From NCBI GenBank assembly GCA_044225565.1, contig JBGAIL010000138.1, positions 1-12,969 of the forward strand: a DNA stretch of 12,969 bases, in the 5' to 3' direction. A program made the translations under genes and the position numbers. This DNA comes from CAVXAE01 sp044225565. Lineage in GTDB: Bacteria > Pseudomonadota > Gammaproteobacteria > Steroidobacterales > Steroidobacteraceae. This document shows positions 6,883 through 12,969 of the stretch, one piece after another (the stretch's first letter is position 1; every line of letters starts with the position of its first letter). Under the pieces are notes generated by a model. The model was not told where the DNA came from. It did no database searches and worked only from the letters and a program-made list of their open reading frames with translations.

Positions 6883-8155
6883 CTTCCGCCATCCGCAGGC
6901 TCCGCCGCAGTTGCCTCGATGCCTGCAGCAGGAAGAGCGAGGCCAGCAGCGTGGTGAAGGTGCCGATGAGCAGCGCGTATCGCAGGGACTGCGGGCCCAG
7001 GGCGGGCTTGAGCAGGTCGCTCACGAACCCGACGGTCAACGGCCCCAGGCCGAGCGCGATCATGTTGTAGATGAAGAAGAGCAGCGCCATGCTCTGGGCT
7101 CGCATGTGCGAGGGCGTCATCCGTTGCACCAGGGCGGTCGAGGGTCCGAGGTAAGCCGCGCTCGTCAGCCACGTGACTGTGCCGGCGGCGAACAGCAAGC
7201 CGAGATTCGATGTGAGCAGCAGCACGACGCTGAAGGGCGCGGAGAACGCCAGAGCGATGGCCGGCAGATACAGCTGCCATCGGACGTCGCTCGCGCCATA
7301 CCGGTCGGCGAGGCGGCCGGTGACGTAAGTTCCGGCAGCCCCGAAGATGCCGGACATCAAGGCCATCGCCACGCCGATCTCGGCGGTCGAGAGGTGATGC
7401 GTGTTGAACAGGAAGGTCGGCAGGAAGTAGACGTAGGCGTACCCGCCGAAGGACTGCATCGCTCCGGCCAGCGCGATCCATTTGAAGGCCGGCAGCCGCA
7501 TCAGATGTCTGGTGGTGTCCAGCAGGTTGGCGCGACCGGCAGCCTCGCTCGGTGTCGAGGGAGTGCTGCGCGGAGGCTCCCTTACCGTCAGCAGCACGAT
7601 CGCGACGAGCGCGAGGCCGGGGATTCCCGCTGCGAAGAACGCGGCACGCCATCCGTAGTGCTGCGCGATCCAGCCCCCGCCGAAGTAGGCGAGGAGCAGG
7701 CCCACGTTGAGCCCGGAGAAGTAGAACGCCATGGCCGACGCACGCTTCTCGGGCGGATAGAGGTCGCTGATGATGGCGTTGGCCGCCGGCCCGGTGCCTG
7801 CTTCGCCGATCCCCGTCCCCAGCCGAGTCAGGAGCAGATGCCAGAACTGGGTCGCGAAGCCGGACAGCACGGTCATCGTGGAGAACACGGCGAGCGATGC
7901 CGCGATGATGTTGCGCCGGTTGATGCGGTCGGCGAGCACGGCGAGCGGCAGGCCCACCAGGCCGTAGAAGACCGCGAAGACCGTCCCGGACAGCAGCCCC
8001 AGCGCCGTGTCGCTGAGCTCGAAGTCCTTCTGGATGAGCGGCAGCAGCAGGCCGAGGATCTGCCGGTCGACGTAGTTGACGACGAAGACCAGCGTCAGGA
8101 CGACGAGAATGCGGGTGCGGTGCCGGACCACTGTAACAGAATAATCTTTTTTCAT
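6860..8155 (-). CDS. MFS transporter, Spinster-like family
   Basis: Inner-membrane secondary transporter of 431 residues with the usual 12 hydrophobic segments. NYVDRQILG (27-35) in the first segment, LSDTALGLLSG and ADRINRRN (75-82) are typical of Spinster-like MFS proteins that are frequent in catabolic clusters of Pseudomonadota. GTGIGEAG in the fourth segment also fits. The chosen start, ATGAAAAAAG at 8155, gives a short cytosolic N-terminus. An alternative Met at 8209 would add 18 polar residues and overlap the divergent gene, so it is less likely. No clear ribosome site precedes 8155. Its stop (6860-6862) lies inside the end of the convergent SDR gene, overlapping the ancestral SDR reading frame by 23 nt. 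The substrate is unknown; location next to the hydrolase and CoA operon suggests import of the same substrate class. Confidence 0.87.
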   Translation of the reverse strand: MKKDYSVTVVRHRTRILVVLTLVFVVNYVDRQILGLLLPLIQKDFELSDTALGLLSGTVFAVFYGLVGLPLAVLADRINRRNIIAASLAVFSTMTVLSGFATQFWHLLLTRLGTGIGEAGTGPAANAIISDLYPPEKRASAMAFYFSGLNVGLLLAYFGGGWIAQHYGWRAAFFAAGIPGLALVAIVLLTVREPPRSTPSTPSEAAGRANLLDTTRHLMRLPAFKWIALAGAMQSFGGYAYVYFLPTFLFNTHHLSTAEIGVAMALMSGIFGAAGTYVTGRLADRYGASDVRWQLYLPAIALAFSAPFSVVLLLTSNLGLLFAAGTVTWLTSAAYLGPSTALVQRMTPSHMRAQSMALLFFIYNMIALGLGPLTVGFVSDLLKPALGPQSLRYALLIGTFTTLLASLFLLQASRQLRRSLRMAEAIAPACG

Positions 8156-8167
8156 TGTTGACAACAA
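8155..8167. promoter_or_regulatory. Palindromic operator candidate TTGTTGACAACAA between transporter and cyclase
   Basis: Six-base arms TTGTTG/CAACAA flank a central A. The core TTGT-TG-ACAA has the layout of GntR/FadR-type operators, and the element contains a consensus TTGACA -35 hexamer (8158-8163). It abuts the ATG of the minus-strand transporter, so a bound protein could affect both genes. No GntR gene is in the window, so the binding protein is unknown. Confidence 0.5.
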
Positions 8168-8188
8168 AAGGGAATCATCATTCCATTG
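8158..8188 (+). promoter_or_regulatory. Candidate promoter/regulatory block TTGACA-N17-TTCCATTG upstream of the cyclase gene
   Basis: A perfect -35 hexamer TTGACA (8158-8163) is followed after exactly 17 bp by TTCCATTG (8181-8188). TTCCAT matches only 3 of 6 bases of the sigma-70 -10 consensus, so it may instead be a regulator site. The same block with identical spacing lies upstream of the amidase (10337-10367). If it is a sigma-70 promoter, transcription would start about at 8193, at or just before the ATG, giving a leaderless transcript. Confidence 0.4.
8171..8184. repeat. Inverted repeat GGAAT-N4-ATTCC in the divergent transporter/cyclase gap
   Basis: Perfect five-base arms GGAAT (8171-8175) and ATTCC (8180-8184) around CATC. 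It sits directly beside the TTGTTGACAACAA palindrome, so the 38-bp spacer is almost filled by two dyads whose centres lie about 16-17 bp apart. Function is unassigned; a second operator half or a separate regulator site are both possible. Confidence 0.5.
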
Positions 8189-8193
8189 GGCCC

Positions 8194-9222
8194 ATGTCGT
8201 CCAGTCCACGTTGGGTGCGGCGTCCCGCAGGCTCGAACTGGGGAGAGTGGGGCGCCGACGACCAGCTCGGCCGCCTGAACCTGCTCACGCCGCGCAAGGT
8301 GCGCGAAGGCGTCGCCGAAGTGAAGGAGGGACTCAGCTTCTGCCTGAGCCTGCCGCTCGACATCCCCGGCGGGAATCTCCTCAACGAGCGCCGCCATCCG
8401 CCGCGGCTCACCCCCAACCTGCGAAACGGCAGTCCCAACCTCAACTACGTGATGGCGAAGGACAAGCCGCTCTCCACCGACGTCCTGAGCGACGACACGG
8501 TTCTGCTCCATACGCAGTACTCGACGCAATGGGACGGGTTGGCGCACGTCGGTGCGCTTTTCGACGCAGACGGCGCCGGCCGTTCCGAAGCCATGTACTA
8601 CAACGGCTATCGTGCCGGCACGGACGTCTTCGCAGGCGGCTATGTGGTCGACGATGCGGGGCGCAGGGTTTCCGCTCTCGGCATCGAGCGGATGGCGCAG
8701 ACCGGAGTGCAGGGGCGCGGCGTGATGATCGACCTGCATCACCACCTGGGTGACGCGCGAGTACGCGTGGGTTACGACACTCTCATGCGGATACTCGACG
8801 CGGATCGGGTGGAGATCGACACGGGCGACATGGTGTGCCTGCACACGGGCTTCTCGGAAATCGTCCTGTCGCTGGCGGGCCGCCCCGATCCGGGGACGCT
8901 GGGAAATTCCTGCGCGGTGCTCGATGGGCGGGATGAGCGGCTGCTGCGATGGATCGGCGACAGCGGGCTGAGCGTCATCGCGTGCGACAACTACGCCGTG
9001 GAAGGCCACCCTGCTCAGCACCAGGAAGGGCATTGCTCTGAAGTCCCTCTGCACGAGCTGTGCCTGTTCAAGCTCGGGATCCACCTCGGCGAGCTCTGGC
9101 GTCTGACGCCGTTGGCCAGCTGGCTGCGAGAGCACGGACGTTACCGTTTCCTGCTGACCGCGCCGCCGCTGGCACTGCCCGGAGCCATCGGCTCCCCGGT
9201 GACTCCCGTAGCGACGGTTTGA
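8194..9222 (+). CDS. Cyclase-family metal-dependent hydrolase (kynurenine formamidase-like fold)
   Basis: Hydrolase of 342 residues in the cyclase family (PF04199 type), which includes arylformamidases, isatin hydrolases and lactone/amide hydrolases. The N-terminus NWGEWGADDQLGRLNLLTP is characteristic of the longer bacterial subgroup. The metal-site motif, usually GTHxDxxxH, reads STQWDGLAHVG with Asp114 and His118 visible. GVMIDL, GDMVCLHTGF and a conserved CDNYAVEGHP segment follow, and the protein ends normally (AIGSPVTPV). ATG 8194 is chosen because it is the only ATG before the conserved N-terminus; TTG codons at 8155 and 8158 are in frame but would overlap the divergent gene. There is no good ribosome site near 8194, consistent with leaderless or weak initiation. 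Likely reaction: hydrolytic opening of an amide, imide or lactone; the exact substrate is unknown. Confidence 0.87.
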   Translation: MSSSPRWVRRPAGSNWGEWGADDQLGRLNLLTPRKVREGVAEVKEGLSFCLSLPLDIPGGNLLNERRHPPRLTPNLRNGSPNLNYVMAKDKPLSTDVLSDDTVLLHTQYSTQWDGLAHVGALFDADGAGRSEAMYYNGYRAGTDVFAGGYVVDDAGRRVSALGIERMAQTGVQGRGVMIDLHHHLGDARVRVGYDTLMRILDADRVEIDTGDMVCLHTGFSEIVLSLAGRPDPGTLGNSCAVLDGRDERLLRWIGDSGLSVIACDNYAVEGHPAQHQEGHCSEVPLHELCLFKLGIHLGELWRLTPLASWLREHGRYRFLLTAPPLALPGAIGSPVTPVATV

Positions 9223-9252
9223 CTGCCTGCCTCTCGACGCGCGCTCGCGATG

Positions 9253-10206
9253 TCAGGCGGGCGCCGGCCTGGGGCTCGATTTCCTCGCGGCCCGTTTCGG
9301 GCGCTTGCCGGTGTCGCCGGCGGGCTGCTGCTTCGCCACATCGATCGTGACGATGTTCTCGTCCCGGATTTCGTCGAGCTCCTGCACGCGACGTCGTGCG
9401 GCCGCCGGCTGGCGGGCCACGATGTGGGCCACCAGCGCCTCGATCTGCGCGACCGCGGGCGCGAGCGTGTCGTAGGGAGAATCCACTTCCACCGGGCTCA
9501 CGATGACCACCTTCGCGCTCCTGGCGATGGGCGAGCGCCACGTGTCCGTGAACAGCACGATCTGCAGGCCACGCCGGGCCGCCTGCCTGGCGAAACGGAT
9601 CACGTCCGTCTGGTAGCGACGGTGGTCGAACACGATCAGCGTGTCCCTGGCATCGAGATCCAGCAGCACCTCGCAACTCTCCGCGGACAGGGGCGTGAGG
9701 GAAGTCACGCCGGGTCTGAGCTGCACCAGATGGGCCGCGAGCATTCCGGATACATAGCGCGTGAACCGTCCGCCGACCAGCAGCACGCTGCCCTTCGCTT
9801 CCATGATCATCCTGGCGGCACGCTCGTAGTTCTGCGGCAGGATCATTCCGGCCGTTGCCTCGACGGCCGAGGCCGCGGAGCGGATGTAGGTTTCCGCGAT
9901 GCAATGCCCTTTCGCGATGGGCCGCTTGGCTTCCATCATCATGAGCGGCGAGCGCATGCTCGCCTCCACTTCCCCGAGCAGCTTCGCCTGGAAGGCGGGA
10001 TAGCCGTCGAAGCCGAGCTTCGCCATCAGGCGGATGACGGTCGGATTGCTCACGCCGGCCCGCTTGGCGAGCGCCGCGATGGTGCCGAGGCCGGCGACGG
10101 GGTAGTCGGTGAGCAGCACCTGGGCGATCTTGCGCTCGGAGCGCGTGAGGTCCAGGTCGCGGCGGGTGAGCAGGTCGCGGGTTCGCAGTGAGGTGTTCGT
10201 GTCCAT
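9253..10206 (-). CDS. RpiR-family transcriptional regulator (HTH + SIS domain)
   Basis: Regulator of 317 residues. The N-terminal winged/HTH_6-type domain runs to about residue 75: LTRSERKIAQVLL, then the helix-turn-helix LGTIAALAKRAGVSNPTVIRLMAKLGF (40-66; quoted in one piece only as positions in reports, key residues Ala50, Ser53, Thr56, Arg59). The SIS domain spans about 135-260, with SVLLVGGRFTR and TLIVFDHRRY strands; this domain senses sugar phosphates in studied members. A proline-rich basic tail (292-317, with about eight Lys/Arg) extends past the normal end. ATG 10206 gives the usual spacing to the first helix but lacks a ribosome site; ATG 10293 is an in-frame alternative adding 29 residues. 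It is divergent from the amidase operon and convergent, 30 nt apart, with the cyclase gene. It is the only transcription factor here and the best candidate for local control. Confidence 0.9.
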   Translation of the reverse strand: MDTNTSLRTRDLLTRRDLDLTRSERKIAQVLLTDYPVAGLGTIAALAKRAGVSNPTVIRLMAKLGFDGYPAFQAKLLGEVEASMRSPLMMMEAKRPIAKGHCIAETYIRSAASAVEATAGMILPQNYERAARMIMEAKGSVLLVGGRFTRYVSGMLAAHLVQLRPGVTSLTPLSAESCEVLLDLDARDTLIVFDHRRYQTDVIRFARQAARRGLQIVLFTDTWRSPIARSAKVVIVSPVEVDSPYDTLAPAVAQIEALVAHIVARQPAAARRRVQELDEIRDENIVTIDVAKQQPAGDTGKRPKRAARKSSPRPAPA

Positions 10207-10406
10207 GGGCAGGGAGCGCGCGGGCACGATACCGATTCGACCGGCGAATCTCCAGTGCCGCCGGGCGCCGGCCGCGATGGCGCACCGGCCCATCGTGCAT
10301 GGCCGCGGTATGTAATAAAAAAAACAAAAGATGCAATTGACACAAGACAGAAAAACGGGTTCCATTGAGGCGCACTCGAACGTCCGGATCTTCCGTCGGA
10401 GGCCCC
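10207..10406. promoter_or_regulatory. Divergent RpiR/amidase intergenic region
   Basis: A 200-bp gap. The RpiR-proximal 100 bp is GC-rich and featureless apart from a possible N-terminal extension of RpiR. The centre (10309-10355) is AT-rich: TATGTAATA, a run of eight A (10317-10324), and CAATTG (10334-10339). The plus-strand block TTGACA-N17-TTCCATTG follows. Because RpiR proteins often regulate themselves and their divergent neighbour, this is the most likely site for its operator, but no clear long inverted repeat is visible. Confidence 0.55.
10337..10367 (+). promoter_or_regulatory. Candidate promoter/regulatory block TTGACA-N17-TTCCATTG upstream of the amidase operon
   Basis: TTGACA (10337-10342) and TTCCATTG (10360-10367) are separated by 17 bp, exactly as upstream of the cyclase gene at 8158. 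The spacers themselves are unrelated. A sigma-70 start would fall near 10372 and leave a leader of about 35 nt containing GGAGG (10398-10402) before the ATG at 10407. The weak -10 match leaves open that TTCCATTG is a protein-binding element. Confidence 0.42.
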
Positions 10407-11840
10407 ATGATCCCGAAGCTGTACCCACGCATGGATGCGGTCGGGCTCGCCGAGCTGGTCCGCAAGAAGGAGGTCTCCGCTGCCGAGCTGGTGGAGGCCG
10501 CCATCGCGCGCATCGAGGAAGTCAATCCGCACGTGAACGCGGTCGTCCACAAGGCGTACGACTATGCGCGCCGCCTCGCCAGTGCGCCGCTGCCGGCGGG
10601 GAAGCTGGCCGGCGTGCCGTTCCTGCTGAAGGACCTCGCCATCGAATGGCAAGGGCTCCCCGTCACCAACGGCAGCCGGTTCTTCGGCAACGATGTCGCG
10701 GCATCCAGCTGGATCCTCGCGGACCGGATGAAGCAGGCCGGGCTCATTCCGCTGGGAAAGACCAATGTGCCGGAGATGGGCGGGTGCACCTCCACCGAGC
10801 CGCGGTTCTACGGCCCGACGCTCAACCCCTGGAACGACAAGCTCGTGGCCGGCGGCTCGAGCGGGGGTTCCGCTTCGGCGGTGGCCTCCGGCATGGTGCC
10901 GATGGCCGACGCCAGCGACGGCGGCGGCTCCATTCGCATCCCGGCCGCGCTCAACGGGCTCGTCGGCCTGAAGCCCTCGCGAGGCCGCATCACTCACGGG
11001 CCCATGATGGTCGACTTCTGGTACGGGGCGGCCGTTTTCCTCTGCGTGTCCCGCACGGTGCGCGATACCGCTGCGTATCTCGACGCCGTCGGCGGTTCGC
11101 TGCCCGGCGAGCCTTACGGCCTGGACATGCCAGCGAGCTCCTACAGCTCGTTGCTCGGCGCGCCCGTGCAACCCCTGAGAATCGGCTTCGTGACGAAAGA
11201 GCCCGATGGCACGCCGCTCGCCGGCGAGATCAAGGCCGGCGTGCTGAACGCCGCCAAGGCGTGCGAACGGCTCGGCCACCGCGTCGAGGAGTTCGATTTC
11301 AAATTCGACGTCGGGCGGATGAACGCGCTGTTCCCCCGCATCACGGCGACCCTGAACGCCGGCTTCCTCGATGCGGTGGCCAGCGCCAGGGGCGTGACGC
11401 TCTCGGAGAAGGATCTCGAGCCGCCGACATGGGCCTCTTACCAGGCAGGCCGCAGCCTCACGGCCATCGATCATGCCAACGACGTCGAGGGCATGCGTGC
11501 ACTGGCGCGTGACATGGTGCGCGCACAGGCAGGTCTCGACGTGCTCATCACGCCGACGTTGCCGGATCTACCGCACCCGCTCGGATGGTTCCGCGCCGTC
11601 GACCAGGACAAGGCGGAATTTTCCAGACGCCTCCTGCGCGACATCGTCTTCACGGCTCCGTTCAACCTGACGGGCCAGCCGGCCCTGTCGCTGCCCCTGC
11701 ACATGGCCGGCCCGGACGTGCCCGTCGGAGTGCATTTCGCGGCGAAGCTCGGCGATGAGGCCACGCTGATCGCGCTCGCGGGCCAGCTGGAGCAGGCGCA
11801 GCCGTGGAAGGACCGGCTCCCCGCGAAGTTTTTCGACTGA
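10407..11840 (+). CDS. Amidase-signature hydrolase (6-aminohexanoate cyclic dimer hydrolase-like)
   Basis: Serine amidase of 477 residues, a usual length for the family. The Ser-cisSer-Lys triad is complete: Lys75 (LLKDLA), Ser151 in GGSSGGSA (149-156) and Ser175 in DGGGSIR (171-177). The N-terminal VSAAELVEAAIARIEEVNPHVNAVV region is standard. The 24-residue spacing between the two serines and features such as PPTWASYQAGR resemble the branch annotated as 6-aminohexanoate cyclic dimer (nylon oligomer) hydrolases, which also contains many enzymes for other amides. ATG 10407 has GGAGG four bases upstream; an in-frame TTG at 10365 adds only unconserved residues. First gene of an operon with the esterase, 17 nt apart. 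Likely role: cleavage of an amide or lactam substrate of the cluster. Actual nylon-oligomer activity should not be assumed. Confidence 0.92.
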   Translation: MIPKLYPRMDAVGLAELVRKKEVSAAELVEAAIARIEEVNPHVNAVVHKAYDYARRLASAPLPAGKLAGVPFLLKDLAIEWQGLPVTNGSRFFGNDVAASSWILADRMKQAGLIPLGKTNVPEMGGCTSTEPRFYGPTLNPWNDKLVAGGSSGGSASAVASGMVPMADASDGGGSIRIPAALNGLVGLKPSRGRITHGPMMVDFWYGAAVFLCVSRTVRDTAAYLDAVGGSLPGEPYGLDMPASSYSSLLGAPVQPLRIGFVTKEPDGTPLAGEIKAGVLNAAKACERLGHRVEEFDFKFDVGRMNALFPRITATLNAGFLDAVASARGVTLSEKDLEPPTWASYQAGRSLTAIDHANDVEGMRALARDMVRAQAGLDVLITPTLPDLPHPLGWFRAVDQDKAEFSRRLLRDIVFTAPFNLTGQPALSLPLHMAGPDVPVGVHFAAKLGDEATLIALAGQLEQAQPWKDRLPAKFFD

Positions 11841-11857
11841 CGGTCGGCAGGTCCACG

Positions 11858-12969
11858 ATGACGACGCTGGTCTCGGGAAGCGCGCTGCGGAGAGCGGGCG
11901 CGCTGTCGTCCTTCGCAGCAGGCCTGCTGTTCAATCTGCAGGCGATCGCGCAGGAGCCGCCGTGGGTCGCGGAGGACGGCACGCTGCACACGCCGGGGCT
12001 CACCATTCCTCCGTCGGACCTCTGGAGCGCGGAGTTCGGCAAGTTCTACGCGAAGGCGGCGCTCGAGAAATTCCGCAAGCCGTTCTACTCGGTGCCCGCG
12101 AAAGACGCGCCACCGGCCGAATGGGACGCGTTCTTCGCGTGGAACGAGCAGGAGATCGCGGAGCCGCTCGCCTGGAATCTCGCGCACTATCCCGTCGACA
12201 TCCAGGAGACCCGCCTGGCCGGAGTGCCCGTCGCCGTCGTCACGCCCAAAGGCGGCGTCGCGCCGCGCAACGCGAAGCGCGTCCTCATCAACCTGCGCGG
12301 CGGCGGCTTCATATTCAATCACGGCCTCACCTGGGGGAAGCTCGAGTCGATCCCCGTCGCTTCCCTGGGAGGGTTCAGGGTGATCACGGTGGACTACCGG
12401 CAGGCGCCGAAGTATCGGCACCCGGCCGCCACCGAGGACGTGGAGCTCATATATAAGGAGTTGCTCGAGCAGTACCGCCCCGGGGCCATCGGCATCTATG
12501 GGTGTTCCGCCGGCGGCTTTCTCACGGCCCAGGTGGCCGCCCGTCTGCAGAAGAGCGCGCTCCCGCGGCCGGGCGCCATCGGCATTCTCTGCGCGGCGGC
12601 GGGATCATTCGAGAGGCTCGGGGATTCGAAGCTGTGGGGACCGGGCATCGTGCCCGGTATGCAGTTCACTCCGCAGATGCTGCAGGCCGCGAAGCCCGGC
12701 CGATGGTACATGGAAGGGACCGATCTGCGCGATCCGCTGGCCTATCCGGCCTCGTCGGACGATGTGCTGGCGAAGTTCCCGCCGACCCTGTTGCTGGTCG
12801 GCACGCGCGAGCTGGCCATGAGCGCGGCCATCGCCACGAACACGCGGCTCCTGAGGCTGGGAGTGGATTCCACCATCTACATGATGGAAGGGGCGCCGCA
12901 TGCCTCTCACGTGCTGGCCGTGGGAACTCCTGAAGCGAAGGACGCGAATGCCTACATCGCCACGTGGTT
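11858..12969 (+). CDS. Exported alpha/beta hydrolase (HSL-type esterase), 3' truncated
   Basis: The frame from ATG 11858 stays open for 370 codons to the window end, so no stop is seen; few residues should be missing. A Sec-type signal is visible: Arg11-Arg12, a hydrophobic stretch to about residue 31 and a likely cut after AIA, so the mature enzyme is periplasmic or surface-exposed. The hydrolase domain has LRGGGF (146-151) in place of the usual HGGG oxyanion motif, DYRQAP, the nucleophile elbow YGCSAGG with Ser217, Glu318 (GTREL) where an acid, usually Asp, is expected, and His348 (APHASH). The triad Ser217-Glu318-His348 is therefore plausible. GCAGG sits about 8 nt before the start and the amidase stop is 17 nt upstream. 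Probable role: external ester hydrolysis that delivers the substrate to the importers (inference). Confidence 0.85.
   Translation, partial: MTTLVSGSALRRAGALSSFAAGLLFNLQAIAQEPPWVAEDGTLHTPGLTIPPSDLWSAEFGKFYAKAALEKFRKPFYSVPAKDAPPAEWDAFFAWNEQEIAEPLAWNLAHYPVDIQETRLAGVPVAVVTPKGGVAPRNAKRVLINLRGGGFIFNHGLTWGKLESIPVASLGGFRVITVDYRQAPKYRHPAATEDVELIYKELLEQYRPGAIGIYGCSAGGFLTAQVAARLQKSALPRPGAIGILCAAAGSFERLGDSKLWGPGIVPGMQFTPQMLQAAKPGRWYMEGTDLRDPLAYPASSDDVLAKFPPTLLLVGTRELAMSAAIATNTRLLRLGVDSTIYMMEGAPHASHVLAVGTPEAKDANAYIATW

Noticed and set aside
6789..7070. Read-through C-terminus of the frameshifted SDR as a real extended domain
   Set aside because: The sequence after residue 226 is basic low-complexity and antisense to the transporter, whereas the neighbouring frame gives the conserved SDR ending.
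6368..8161. Plus-strand open frame of nearly 600 codons across the Spinster-like MFS gene
   Set aside because: Translation is low-complexity and Arg/Gln/Glu-rich with no domain; the opposite strand encodes a clear membrane transporter.
8152..9135. Minus-strand open frame across the cyclase gene
   Set aside because: No family resemblance; it is the shadow of the cyclase reading frame on the plus strand.
9223..9252. Terminator between the cyclase and RpiR genes
   Set aside because: The 30-bp gap has only GC-rich runs and no stem with convincing arms.
10317..10324. Run of eight A as part of an intrinsic terminator
   Set aside because: It lies upstream of both divergent genes, with no adjacent GC stem, so it belongs to a promoter region.
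10050..11512. Long open frames on both strands overlapping the amidase and RpiR genes
   Set aside because: Arg-rich translations without motifs, in other frames of two well-supported genes.

Overview
The window is GC-rich DNA with tightly packed genes, short ATGA overlaps within operons and sharply AT-rich gaps between divergent genes. Together with the gene families (AAHS and Spinster-type MFS carriers, acyl-CoA ligase, SCP2-type thiolase with a DUF35 partner, short-chain dehydrogenases, cyclase-family hydrolase, RpiR regulator, amidase), this points to a metabolically versatile Pseudomonadota (beta- or gammaproteobacterium-like) and to an accessory catabolic island. The species cannot be fixed from the sequence. 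There are no RNA genes, insertion sequences or CRISPR arrays that I can see, and no gene-free stretch longer than about 200 bases.

Layout. (1) 2-1992, plus: the C-terminal part of an M20D amidohydrolase, overlapping by ATGA with an aromatic-acid-type MFS importer. (2) 2065-2880, minus: an SDR oxidoreductase, convergent with the importer and divergent from the next operon across an AT-rich 87-bp promoter region. (3) 2968-6882, plus: an operon of acyl-CoA ligase, SCP2-like thiolase, DUF35 zinc-ribbon/OB-fold protein and an HSD10-like SDR. The last gene is frameshifted close to its 3' end. (4) 6860-8155, minus: a Spinster-like MFS transporter, convergent and overlapping with the broken SDR. (5) 8194-9222, plus: a cyclase-family metal hydrolase, divergent from the transporter across 38 bp that hold two inverted repeats. 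(6) 9253-10206, minus: an RpiR-type regulator. (7) 10407 to the window end, plus: an amidase-signature hydrolase followed 17 nt later by an exported HSL-type esterase. The esterase runs off the window and has no stop codon here.

Working model (inference): two importers and four different hydrolases (M20, cyclase-family, amidase, esterase) bring in and open an amide-, ester- or lactam-containing compound. The released acid is then activated by the CoA ligase, oxidised by the SDRs and shortened by the thiolase/DUF35 pair, in a beta-oxidation-like or retro-aldol manner. The RpiR protein, with its sugar-phosphate-type SIS domain, is the only transcription factor in view. The plus-strand units at 8194 and 10407 share an upstream block, TTGACA-N17-TTCCATTG, that could tie them into one regulon. 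The substrate is unknown; nothing in the window identifies it.
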